Source: Chitinimonas_A lacunae
GTDB taxonomy: Bacteria > Pseudomonadota > Gammaproteobacteria > Burkholderiales > Chitinimonadaceae
Assembly (NCBI RefSeq): GCF_042650885.1
Contig: NZ_JBHSBU010000001.1
Location: 3,906,001 to 3,970,000 of the forward strand
Reading direction: 5' to 3'
DNA length: 64,000 bases
Of the stretch, positions 52,337-59,785 are shown in pieces. Both the position numbers and the translations under genes were made by a program. The notes beneath the pieces were generated by a model, which worked only from the letters and a program-made list of their open reading frames with translations, had not been told where the DNA came from and searched no databases. Position 1 is the stretch's first letter. The number at the start of each line of letters is the position of its first letter.

Positions 52337-53569
52337 TCAGCTGGTCGGTGCGGCCGGTTGAGAGGCGGGACGGGAGACGTCACCACGCTGGGCGTCACCA
52401 CGCTGGGCGTCACTACGCTGGCCATTGCCACGTCCACCGCCCCCACCACGCGGTCCGCCTTCGCTCACCTTGGCACCGGGACGCAGATTCTGGCCCCCTT
52501 CGGCCACCACCTTGCGGCCGGCTTCGAGGCCATCGACCACGGCGAACTGGCGGTCGTCGCGGCTGACGATGCGCACCAGCCGCACCGGTCGGGCGCTGAC
52601 CTGCTGGGCCGCATCGACCAGATAGACGAACTGGCCTTCGGGACCGGTCTGCAAGGCGCCCGTAGGCAGCACCACCACGCCACGTTCCATGCCGAGGTCT
52701 ACCGTGACCCGGGCAAACAGCCCCGGCCACAGCCGGCGTTCCTTGTTGGCGAATTCAGCCTTGACCCGGATGGTGCCGCTGGCATCGATGGCGTTATCGA
52801 TAAAGTTGACCTGCCCGCTGAGCTTCTGGCCGTCGTCGAGTTCGACCTCGGCCTTGACCGGCCCGGCCGCCTGTGCGGTCAGCAGCCGGCGCAGCTCGCG
52901 CTCGGGCAGGGTGAAGGCGACGCCGATCGGGTCGAGCTGGGTCAGTCTGACCAGTGGCTCTGCCATGCCCGGTTGCACCAGGCTGCCCCGATGGACATCG
53001 ATGGCGCCGATCCGGCCGGCAAACGGGGCTTTGATGGTCTGGTAGCCCAGTTCGACCTGGCTGCCCTGCAAGGCGGCATTGCTGGCGGCCACGCTGGCGC
53101 GCAGGCTGTCCACCGTGGCGGCGGCGCTGTCGACGGCGCTTTGCGAGACAAAGGCCTGTCGGTGCAATTCGCGGGTACGGGCCAGATTGCGTTCGGCGTC
53201 GGCCAGTTGGGCGCGGTCACGCGCCAGTTGGGCGGCCGATTGGCTGGTACGGGCAGCCTCGGCCCGGCTGTCGAGCGTGAACAGGGTCTGGCCGGCTTTG
53301 ACATCGAGCCCTTCGCGCACATGGATCTGCCGTACCGTACTGGCGATCTGCGGCCGCAGTTCGACCTGCTGTAGGGCGACCACATTGCCTTGGGCGGTGA
53401 TGCGCAGCGGCACATCTTCGCTGCGGCTGATCACGGTGGTGACGAGCTGGGGCCGCTCGCCACGTCCTCCCGGCCCTTCGGCGGGCTGCTGGGCGGGTTT
53501 CAAGGCGGCGTAGGCGACAACGGCGGCGAGCGCGCCACCTCCCAGCCAAACAGCAAGGCGACTGGCCAT
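52337..53569 (-). CDS. RND efflux periplasmic adaptor (MdtA-like)
   Basis: A 410-residue membrane-fusion protein. A signal or anchor (~5-25) precedes the lipoyl region ('LRPQIASTVRQIHVREGLDVKAGQTLFTLDSR'), a coiled-coil hairpin ('ARDRAQLADAERNLARTRELHRQ') and the beta-barrel ('VEDDGQ'-like 'ELDDGQKLSGQVNFID'). The C-terminus is low-complexity (about 370-405, GGGGGRGNGQ then repeated DAQRG). That tail comes from a 15-bp tandem DNA repeat. It pairs with the pump gene downstream. Confidence 0.94.
   Translation of the reverse strand: MASRLAVWLGGGALAAVVAYAALKPAQQPAEGPGGRGERPQLVTTVISRSEDVPLRITAQGNVVALQQVELRPQIASTVRQIHVREGLDVKAGQTLFTLDSRAEAARTSQSAAQLARDRAQLADAERNLARTRELHRQAFVSQSAVDSAAATVDSLRASVAASNAALQGSQVELGYQTIKAPFAGRIGAIDVHRGSLVQPGMAEPLVRLTQLDPIGVAFTLPERELRRLLTAQAAGPVKAEVELDDGQKLSGQVNFIDNAIDASGTIRVKAEFANKERRLWPGLFARVTVDLGMERGVVVLPTGALQTGPEGQFVYLVDAAQQVSARPVRLVRIVSRDDRQFAVVDGLEAGRKVVAEGGQNLRPGAKVSEGGPRGGGGGRGNGQRSDAQRGDAQRGDVSRPASQPAAPTS
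52377..52421. repeat. 15-bp tandem repeat inside the adaptor gene
   Basis: Three 15-bp units of CGTCACCACGCTGGG type (one base change in the last) encode repeated Asp-Ala-Gln-Arg-Gly near the C-terminus of the adaptor. The units are in frame, so copy-number changes would keep the frame. Confidence 0.75.
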
Positions 53570-54115
53570 ACGAAATAAACCCTGTAAATGGAATGAAACC
53601 GCCGACCGGTAGGTCGCGGCTCAGAATATGAGGAAAGCACAACGAGTTTAGCATTCCGATTGTCATAAACTATTTCGGAATGGTAACGGTTGTTACAAGC
53701 TGCGATCTGCCTGCCGACCACGCTGTGCCTGGTTCGGCAAGTGCGATGCCCAGCGTGGCGGCGTCTGTCTGAAAGTGGGCCGGCGTGCTCGCGCTTTCCT
53801 TTCTCTTGGTGGCGGCGGAGGCAGCTTAAGGGCGTTTCGGCTGACGCATCCCACCCCTCTTGTCTACCCCGCTGTTTTGTCCTGACGAACCGCCTGGGGC
53901 CTCGGCGGTGGGCCTTTCGCCTGAGCCGGTTCGGCGCCGATTGCCTATGGTTGTTACTCAATAGCGCGGTCGCGGCGACGTGGTGCTGTTGCGCCGCCGC
54001 CGTGCCAAGCGGGGCGGCCATGGTGTAGTGGCGGTGACGGCGCTATGCTCGGCGGGTTTTTATCGAGCGCTCGCTCGAATCCAAACCAATCGGAACGGCG
54101 GACAAGGAGACGACG
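53570..54115. other. Non-coding region between the RND operon and the thiolase gene
   Basis: 546 bp between divergent genes. It contains the candidate operator GTAAC-GGTT-GTTAC at 53683-53696. The remainder is GC-rich, with a partial match (GGCTGACGCATCCC) near 53836 to the REP-like palindromes. No gene is supported. Confidence 0.5.
53683..53696. promoter_or_regulatory. Candidate operator upstream of the RND genes
   Basis: A short dyad GTAAC-GGTT-GTTAC lies 114 bp upstream of the adaptor start. TetR-type regulators of RND pumps bind similar dyads, but no regulator gene is next to it, so this is weak. Confidence 0.3.
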
Positions 54116-55321
54116 ATGACCGAGGCTTATATCTACGACGCCGTGCGCACGCCGCGTGGCAAGGGGAAGGCCGATGGCAGTCTGCATGAGGTCAAGCCGG
54201 TGACGCTGCTGACCGGCCTGATGGCTGCGTTGCAGGCGCGTACCGGGCTTGATACGGCGCAGGTGGATGATGTGGTGCTGGGCTGTGTCACCCCGGTGGG
54301 CGACCAGGGCGGCGATATTGCCAAGACCGCCGCGCTCGCCGCCAGCTGGGACTGGAACGCTGCCGGGGTGCAGGTCAACCGCTTCTGCGGCTCGGGCCTT
54401 GAAGCGGTCAATCTGGCGGCGCAGAAGGTGCGTTCGGGCTGGGAAGACCTGGTGGTGGCAGGCGGCATCGAATCGATGTCGCGCGTACCGATGGGCTCGG
54501 ATGGCTGGGCCATGGCGACCGACCCGGAAACCAGTCTGGCGCTGGGTTTCGCGCCGCAGGGGATCGGGGCCGACCTGATTGCCACGCTGGAAGGCTTCGA
54601 TCGGGCGGCGGTCGATGCCTACGCCGTGACCAGCCAGCAGCGCGCGACGGCGGCACGCGCCGAGGGGCGTTTCTTGCGGTCGGTGGTGCCGGTGCGGGAC
54701 CGGAATGGGGTGCTGATCCTGGCCGAGGACGAATTCATCAAGCCCAACACCACGGTGGAGGGGCTGGCCAAGCTGAGGCCCAGTTTTGCCCAGATGGGTG
54801 CGCTGGGCTTCGATGCGGTGGCGCTGGCGCGCTATCCGTGGCTCGAGCGGATCGAGCATGTCCACCATGCCGGCAATGCGTCGGGCATCGTCGATGGAGC
54901 GGCACTGGTGCTGATCGGCTCCGAGGCTGCCGGGCAGCAACTGGGCCTCGCGCCGCGCGCCCGCATCGTGTCGATGGCGCTGGCCGGAACTGATCCGACC
55001 ATCATGTTGACCGGTCCGGCGCCCGCCACCCGCAAGGCGTTGGCCCGTGCAGGGCTCAAGGCGTCCGATATCGATCTGTTCGAGGTCAACGAAGCGTTTG
55101 CCGCCGTGGTGATGCGTTTTGCCCGCGAAATGGAAGTCGGCATGGAGCGGATCAACGTCAACGGCGGCGCCATCGCACTGGGCCATCCGCTCGGGGCCAC
55201 CGGCGCCATGCTGCTGGGCACCGTGGTCGACGAACTCGAACGGCGCGGCGGCCGCTATGGCCTGGTCACCTTGTGCATCGGCGGCGGCATGGGTATCGCC
55301 ACCGTGGTCGAACGGCTGTGA
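54116..55321 (+). CDS. Acetyl-CoA acyltransferase (thiolase, beta-oxidation type)
   Basis: A 401-residue thiolase. The nucleophile is the Cys in 'VNRFCGSGLEAVNLAA'; the histidines and second Cys are in 'FEVNEAFAAVVMRFA', 'NVNGGAIALGHPLGATGAM' and 'LVTLCIGGGMGIA'. It cleaves 3-ketoacyl-CoA in the last step of fatty acid degradation, or runs as acetyl-CoA acetyltransferase. AAGGAGACGACG precedes the ATG. The multifunctional enzyme gene starts 15 bp after it, so the two form an operon like fadI-fadJ. Confidence 0.95.
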   Translation: MTEAYIYDAVRTPRGKGKADGSLHEVKPVTLLTGLMAALQARTGLDTAQVDDVVLGCVTPVGDQGGDIAKTAALAASWDWNAAGVQVNRFCGSGLEAVNLAAQKVRSGWEDLVVAGGIESMSRVPMGSDGWAMATDPETSLALGFAPQGIGADLIATLEGFDRAAVDAYAVTSQQRATAARAEGRFLRSVVPVRDRNGVLILAEDEFIKPNTTVEGLAKLRPSFAQMGALGFDAVALARYPWLERIEHVHHAGNASGIVDGAALVLIGSEAAGQQLGLAPRARIVSMALAGTDPTIMLTGPAPATRKALARAGLKASDIDLFEVNEAFAAVVMRFAREMEVGMERINVNGGAIALGHPLGATGAMLLGTVVDELERRGGRYGLVTLCIGGGMGIATVVERL

Positions 55322-55336
55322 ACGGGAGCGTTTGAG

Positions 55337-57466
55337 ATGACCTCTAGCATTGATTTCCAACGCGACGCCGACGGCGTCGTCACTTTGACCTTCGATGCGC
55401 CGGGCCGGCGCGTCAATACCCTGGACAGCGCCTGCCAGGCCGACCTTGCCGCCGCCGTCGAGCGGCTGACGGCCGAGCCGCCGCGCGGGGTGATCCTGGC
55501 CTCGGCCAAGCGCAGTTTTTTCGCCGGGGGCGATCTGGAGCTGCTGATCGCGGTAAAACCGGCCGATGCCGAAGGTTTCTTTCGCGAAGTCGAAGCGCTC
55601 AAGCGCTCGCTGCGGCGGCTGGAAACCCTGGGCGTGCCGGTGGTGGCCGCACTGGGCGGTTCGGCGCTGGGCGGCGGCTGGGAGCTGGCGCTGGCCTGTC
55701 ATTACCGCGTTTGTGTGGACGATGCGGCCATCGAACTCGGCATGCCTGAAGTGACGCTCGGCCTGATGCCGGGTGCCGGTGGCGTGACCCGCACGGTGCG
55801 CCGGCTCGGTCTGCAAGCTGCCTTCGACTATCTGGTCGAGGGCCGGCGTTTCGACCCGCGTCATGCGCTCGAAGCGGGGTTGATCGACCAGTTGGTGGCC
55901 GATCCGGCGCAATTGGCCGCGGCGGCACGCTCGCTGATCGAGGCCCATCCCGAATCGCGCCAGCCGTGGGATCGCGAAGGCTGGCGTCTGCCCGGTGGGG
56001 CGCCGTCGAGTCCCCAAGTGGCCCAGGCGCTGATGGCAGCCCCGGCGATGCTGCGTGGCCGCACCCATGGCCGTTATCCAGCGCCCGAGGCGATTCTGGC
56101 AGCGATGGTCGAAGGAGCGCAGGTCGATTTCGATACCGCCAGCCGGATCGAAAGCCGCTGGTTCACCTCACTGGCCACCGGCCAGGTCGCCAAGAACATG
56201 ATCGGCGCCTTGTGGTTCGACCGGAATGCCGTGTTGTCGGGCGCGAGCCGCCCCGATGCCGTACCACGGACCCGCTTCAGCCGCATCGGCATCCTCGGCG
56301 CCGGCATGATGGGGGCCGGGATCGCCTACGCGGCCGCCAGCCGTGGTATCGAGGTGGTGCTCAAGGACATCGATCTGGAACGGGCCGAACGCGGCCGCGC
56401 CCACAGCGCCCGTCTGCTCGACAAGCGGCTGGCGCGCGGCCGGATCGACGCGGTTGAGCGGGATGCCGTGCTGGCGCGTATCCAGCCGACCGACTCGGCG
56501 GCCGATCTGGCCGGTTGCGAGTTGGTGATCGAGGCGGTATTCGAAGATCGCCAACTCAAGGCCCAGGTGACGCACGAAGCCGAGGCGGTGCTCGATGCCG
56601 AGGCAATGCTGGCAAGCAATACCTCGACGCTGCCGATCAGTGGTCTGGCCCGCGCCAGCGAGCGGCCGCAGCGCTTTATCGGTCTGCATTTCTTCTCGCC
56701 GGTCGATCGGATGCAACTGGTCGAGATCATCCGGGGCGAGGCCACCGACGATGCGACAGTGGCGCGGGCCTACGATTTCGTGCGCCAGCTCGGCAAGCTG
56801 CCCATCGTGGTCAACGACGGACGCGGTTTCTTTACCAGCCGGGTGTTCGAAGCCTATGTCAACGAAGGCATGGCGATGCTGGCCGAAGGCGTGGCCCCGG
56901 CACTGATCGAGCGCGCGGCCCAGATGGCCGGGATGCCGGTCGGGCCGCTGGCAGTGGTCGATGAGGTCAGCCTGACGCTATGCCGCCATATCGCCCGCCA
57001 GACCGAGGCCGATTTCGCAGCCGAAGGACGGCCTTATCCGCGCCATCGGGCCGAGTCGGTGATCAAGCGGATGCTCGACGAGTTCGGCCGCGCCGGCCGG
57101 GCCGCCGGTGCCGGTTTCTACGACTATCCCGCCGACGGGGAAAAACGGCTGTGGCCGGGGCTTGCGGCCTTCGGCGGTCAGGGCATCGTGCCGGTGGAGG
57201 AACTGGTGGACCGTTTCCTGTTTATCCAGGCCCTGGAAACACTGCGGGCGGTCGAGGACGGTGTGCTGCGCCATGCGCACGACGCCAATATCGGCTCGAT
57301 CTTTGGTCTGGGCTTCCCGGCCTGGACCGGCGGCTCGCTGCGTTTCCTCGAGCAATATGGGCTTGAGGCCGCGCGCGAGCGGGCACAGGCGCTGAGACAA
57401 CGCCACGGCGAGCGCTTCGCGCCGCCGGCGCGGCTGCTGGCGGCGCAGGGGCGGTTGTTGGATTGA
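55337..57466 (+). CDS. 3-hydroxyacyl-CoA dehydrogenase/enoyl-CoA hydratase (FadJ/FadB type)
   Basis: A 709-residue bifunctional enzyme. The N-terminal hydratase has 'SAKRSFFAGGDLELL' and 'MPEVTLGLMPGAGGVTRTVRRLG' with the catalytic Glu. The dehydrogenase has the NAD fold 'RIGILGAGMMGAGIAYAAASRGIEVVL' and 'FIGLHFFSPVDRMQLVEII'. It lies in one operon with the thiolase. It would carry out hydration and oxidation of acyl-CoA. No acyl-CoA dehydrogenase or FadD gene is in the window. Confidence 0.95.
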   Translation: MTSSIDFQRDADGVVTLTFDAPGRRVNTLDSACQADLAAAVERLTAEPPRGVILASAKRSFFAGGDLELLIAVKPADAEGFFREVEALKRSLRRLETLGVPVVAALGGSALGGGWELALACHYRVCVDDAAIELGMPEVTLGLMPGAGGVTRTVRRLGLQAAFDYLVEGRRFDPRHALEAGLIDQLVADPAQLAAAARSLIEAHPESRQPWDREGWRLPGGAPSSPQVAQALMAAPAMLRGRTHGRYPAPEAILAAMVEGAQVDFDTASRIESRWFTSLATGQVAKNMIGALWFDRNAVLSGASRPDAVPRTRFSRIGILGAGMMGAGIAYAAASRGIEVVLKDIDLERAERGRAHSARLLDKRLARGRIDAVERDAVLARIQPTDSAADLAGCELVIEAVFEDRQLKAQVTHEAEAVLDAEAMLASNTSTLPISGLARASERPQRFIGLHFFSPVDRMQLVEIIRGEATDDATVARAYDFVRQLGKLPIVVNDGRGFFTSRVFEAYVNEGMAMLAEGVAPALIERAAQMAGMPVGPLAVVDEVSLTLCRHIARQTEADFAAEGRPYPRHRAESVIKRMLDEFGRAGRAAGAGFYDYPADGEKRLWPGLAAFGGQGIVPVEELVDRFLFIQALETLRAVEDGVLRHAHDANIGSIFGLGFPAWTGGSLRFLEQYGLEAARERAQALRQRHGERFAPPARLLAAQGRLLD

Positions 57467-57470
57467 GCCG

Positions 57471-57498
57471 CGACCCACCGGCCGCAACCGGTGGGTCG
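57471..57498 (+). terminator. Perfect hairpin after fadJ-like gene (first)
   Basis: CGACCCACCGG / CCGGTGGGTCG is an 11-bp perfect stem with loop CCGCAA, starting 4 bases past the stop. No T-run follows. Confidence 0.5.
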
Positions 57499-57515
57499 CT
57501 CGCCGTAAAAGGACA

Positions 57516-57544
57516 GGGAGGCCCGCCTGGGTGGCCTCCCTTGT
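57516..57544 (+). terminator. Hairpin after fadJ-like gene (second)
   Basis: GGGAGGCC / GGCCTCCC pairs over 8 bp with a 9-base loop and is followed by TTGT. It is in tandem with the preceding hairpin. Confidence 0.55.
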
Positions 57545-57590
57545 CGTATCTGCTGATTGGCCAGTCGGATTGGTTGGGGGTGGATGGAGT

Positions 57591-57665
57591 CCTATAATTT
57601 TATGTTTTTTATATTAACAAGAGACAGTGTTGCAAATATTTTGCACGAATATTTATTTTATTGAT
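57591..57665 (-). repeat. A+T-rich dispersed repeat, copy N
   Basis: On the minus strand GCAAAATATTTGCAACACTG and TTAATATAAAAAACATAAAATTATA recall the TTTCTGCAAG and ATATAAACATAAAT parts of copy C. It lies between convergent genes. Confidence 0.4.
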
Positions 57666-57733
57666 GGGCTTCCTCTTTGGTCCCGCTCCACCGCTCCTTC
57701 CATCCCAAGCCATCCCACCAACGCGGGAATTCC

Positions 57734-58411
57734 TCAATCGAGGCTCAACAGCCCCAGTCGCGTCGCCTGCTTGATCAGACTGGCCACATCGTGCACGCCG
57801 AGTCGTTCGCTGAGCTGGGCGCGGTGGAATTCGACGGTTTTCGGGCTGATCTGCAATTCACGGGCGATCTGTTTGGTGCTGAGTCCACGGACGACGGCTT
57901 GCAGGACATCGAGTTGGCGTGGGGTCAGCAGCAGGGAGGACCTTGCGGGGCTTTGCGGGGGAGGGGAGTGGGCGGCCGAGGCGATCACATGGCCGGCGAC
58001 GCGTGGGCTCAAATAGTGGTTGCCGCGGTAGACGGCATCGAGGGCGATTTCCAGCTCGGCCAGCAGCAGATCCTTGACCAGATAGCCCTGGGTGCCGGCC
58101 TTGAGCGCAGCCAGTACCGTATCGCGCTCTTCATTGCCCGACAGAATGATCAGGCGGGTCTGGCTGCCTGCGCTGCGCAGCCTCTCCGCCACTTCGATGC
58201 CGGAGAGGCCGGGCATATTGATGTCCATCAGGGCGATGTCCGGTTGCCGGGCCAGGATCATCGCCAATGCCGCATTCCCATCGACCGCCTCGCCCACGAC
58301 CTCGAAGCGCCCCAGCTGACCGACCAGCGTCAGAATGCCGACCCGTACCAGCGAATGATCATCGGCGATCACGATGGAAACGGATGGCTGGGGTGATCCA
58401 GAGGGTGACAT
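57734..58411 (-). CDS. NarL/FixJ-type response regulator
   Basis: A 225-residue regulator. The receiver has the acidic pair 'IVIADDHSLVRVGIL', phospho-Asp in 'DIALMDINMPGLSG' and Lys in 'YLVKDLLLAE'. The C-terminal LuxR helix-turn-helix is 'LTPRQLDVLQAVVRGLSTKQIARELQISPKTVEFHRAQL'. It is divergent from a lone receiver-domain gene (58490) and may be the output of the phosphorelay pieces next to it. The ribosome site is weak. Confidence 0.93.
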   Translation of the reverse strand: MSPSGSPQPSVSIVIADDHSLVRVGILTLVGQLGRFEVVGEAVDGNAALAMILARQPDIALMDINMPGLSGIEVAERLRSAGSQTRLIILSGNEERDTVLAALKAGTQGYLVKDLLLAELEIALDAVYRGNHYLSPRVAGHVIASAAHSPPPQSPARSSLLLTPRQLDVLQAVVRGLSTKQIARELQISPKTVEFHRAQLSERLGVHDVASLIKQATRLGLLSLD

Positions 58412-58489
58412 AGGGGGAACGGGACAAAGAAGCTAGGGTCAGCATAGGATGAAGCAATCCAACCCGCTATCGTGCTTCCCGTTTCTGCC

Positions 58490-58900
58490 ATGCCTACTCA
58501 AAACGTTCCTTTGACTCCCCTGGTCGGTCGGCGCATTTTGCTGGTCGAGGATGCCCGGGTGAACCAGTTGATCCTGACCCGCTGGCTGCGCGGCTGGGGG
58601 GCTGAGGTGATCTGTGCCGATACCCTGGCACAGGCACGCAGCGTGCTGTGCAGTGTGCCCGCTTTTGATGGCGTCCTGGTCGATCGTCATCTGCCCGATG
58701 GCTACGGCACCGAGTTGCTGCCGCAACTGACGCACTGCCCCCATGTGCTGGCCATGACCATGATCGACCAGGACAGTGACCAGCTTGACCTGCTGGCGGC
58801 CGGTTTCGATGAGGTGTTGCCGAAGCCTGTCGATCCGATCCGCCTCTATGCTGCCTTTTCCGACTCGGATAATAGAGGCATGCCCTCGCAATCATCCTAG
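58490..58900 (+). CDS. Stand-alone receiver-domain protein
   Basis: A 136-residue single receiver. 'ILLVEDARVNQLILTRWLRGWGAEV' supplies the acidic pair, 'GVLVDRHLPDGYGTELL' the phospho-Asp, 'LAMTMIDQDSD' the Thr and 'EVLPKPVDPIRLY' the Lys, so phosphorylation is plausible. The frame extends to a GTG at 58472, but ATG 58490 is the better start. The receiver resembles that of the hybrid kinase downstream (both have a hydrophobic-acidic D-x-x-LPDG core). It may relay phosphate to the LuxR regulator. Confidence 0.85.
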   Translation: MPTQNVPLTPLVGRRILLVEDARVNQLILTRWLRGWGAEVICADTLAQARSVLCSVPAFDGVLVDRHLPDGYGTELLPQLTHCPHVLAMTMIDQDSDQLDLLAAGFDEVLPKPVDPIRLYAAFSDSDNRGMPSQSS

Positions 58901-59004
58901 GGGTGAGCCCAGGAATCCTCCGGGTGGGCAGCTGTAAGGTTCGAACGTAGGCTAAGTCGGTAGCGGGACAGACCGTTCCCCTTCTTTGTGAGAGTGAGTT
59001 ACCC

Positions 59005-59376
59005 ATGTCTGCCAGTTCGTCCGCCCCTTACCGGTTTTTCGATCCTGACAAAATGCTGGCTGATCTACAGGGCGACCGTCGCAGCCTGTGCGAGTTGGCC
59101 CAATCCTATCTGAGCGACCTTGACCGCCATCTGGCCATGCTGATCTCCGACGAGGATCTGATCTGTGAAGCCGCACACCGGCTGCGCACTGCGTTCAGCA
59201 TCTTCCACGCCAGCCGAGGCAGTGCCGTGGCGCGCGATGTGGAGCGAATCTGCCGTGCCGGTGAAGTGCTGTCCGATGCGCTGCTGCGCTCGCTGCTGTT
59301 GGAAACCACAGGGCTGGGCGAAGAGCTGCAACGCTATCTTGAACTGACGCCACAATACAGAAGTCCGGTGGTGTGA
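59005..59376 (+). CDS. Stand-alone Hpt phosphotransfer protein
   Basis: A 123-residue four-helix protein. The phospho-His is in 'AAHRLRTAFSIFHASRGS', the HxLR/K-type motif of Hpt domains. 'LCELAQSYLSDLDRHLAML' forms the first helix pair. GAGTGAG lies before the start. Its position 105 bp after the lone receiver fits a multi-step phosphorelay. Confidence 0.85.
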   Translation: MSASSSAPYRFFDPDKMLADLQGDRRSLCELAQSYLSDLDRHLAMLISDEDLICEAAHRLRTAFSIFHASRGSAVARDVERICRAGEVLSDALLRSLLLETTGLGEELQRYLELTPQYRSPVV

Positions 59377-59785
59377 GCGGCACGGTCTGTCCACGGCCTG
59401 GGACCAGGTGGCGCGACCTGTCCTGGCTTCCCCTGTGCGGGCCGGCAAGCTCTCGATATATCGCTTATCGCGTCAAGGCCGTGCAGTCGTCAGGACATTC
59501 TTGATTAGTGTCCGGGTCGGACCGGACCCGAACGGATGCGCCAGCCCCGCTGCCGGCTCGTCCACAACCCCGGCCGAGCGTCAGCAAGCGTCAGAGGACG
59601 TGCAATGCGCCTGGTCGGTTGGATTCGGCGCATACTTGGGTCCGGCTGGGGCATCAGCTAGAGGGTGCTGGATAGATTTGTTTATTTTCAAACCTATATG
59701 GCACTTTCTCTTGAAGATGTTTTTCCTGAATTTTTTCCTTCTTGCTGAAATATCGTCCTGACAGGCGCAAGCCCCATTGCCTTGC
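59377..59785. other. Non-coding region between Hpt and the hybrid kinase
   Basis: A 409-bp gap between convergent genes. It holds the A+T-rich copy O (59671-59753) and the GTGTCCGGGTCGGA core at 59508-59521 that recurs at 45.5 kb. No gene is supported. Confidence 0.5.
59671..59753 (-). repeat. A+T-rich dispersed repeat, copy O
   Basis: On the minus strand it reads AGGAAAAACATCTTCAAGAG, then GAAAATAAACAAATCT. The beginning matches copy C (AGGAAGGATTTCTGCAAGAT) closely; the tail has about two extra bases. Confidence 0.52.

Noticed and set aside
53683..53696. GTAAC dyad as the main regulator site of the RND pump
   Set aside because: Kept only as a weak site; it is short and no regulator gene is next to it, so I do not raise it as a finding.
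53954..56068. 704-codon open frame on the minus strand
   Set aside because: It overlaps the thiolase and FadJ-like genes, which have clear motifs and ribosome sites.
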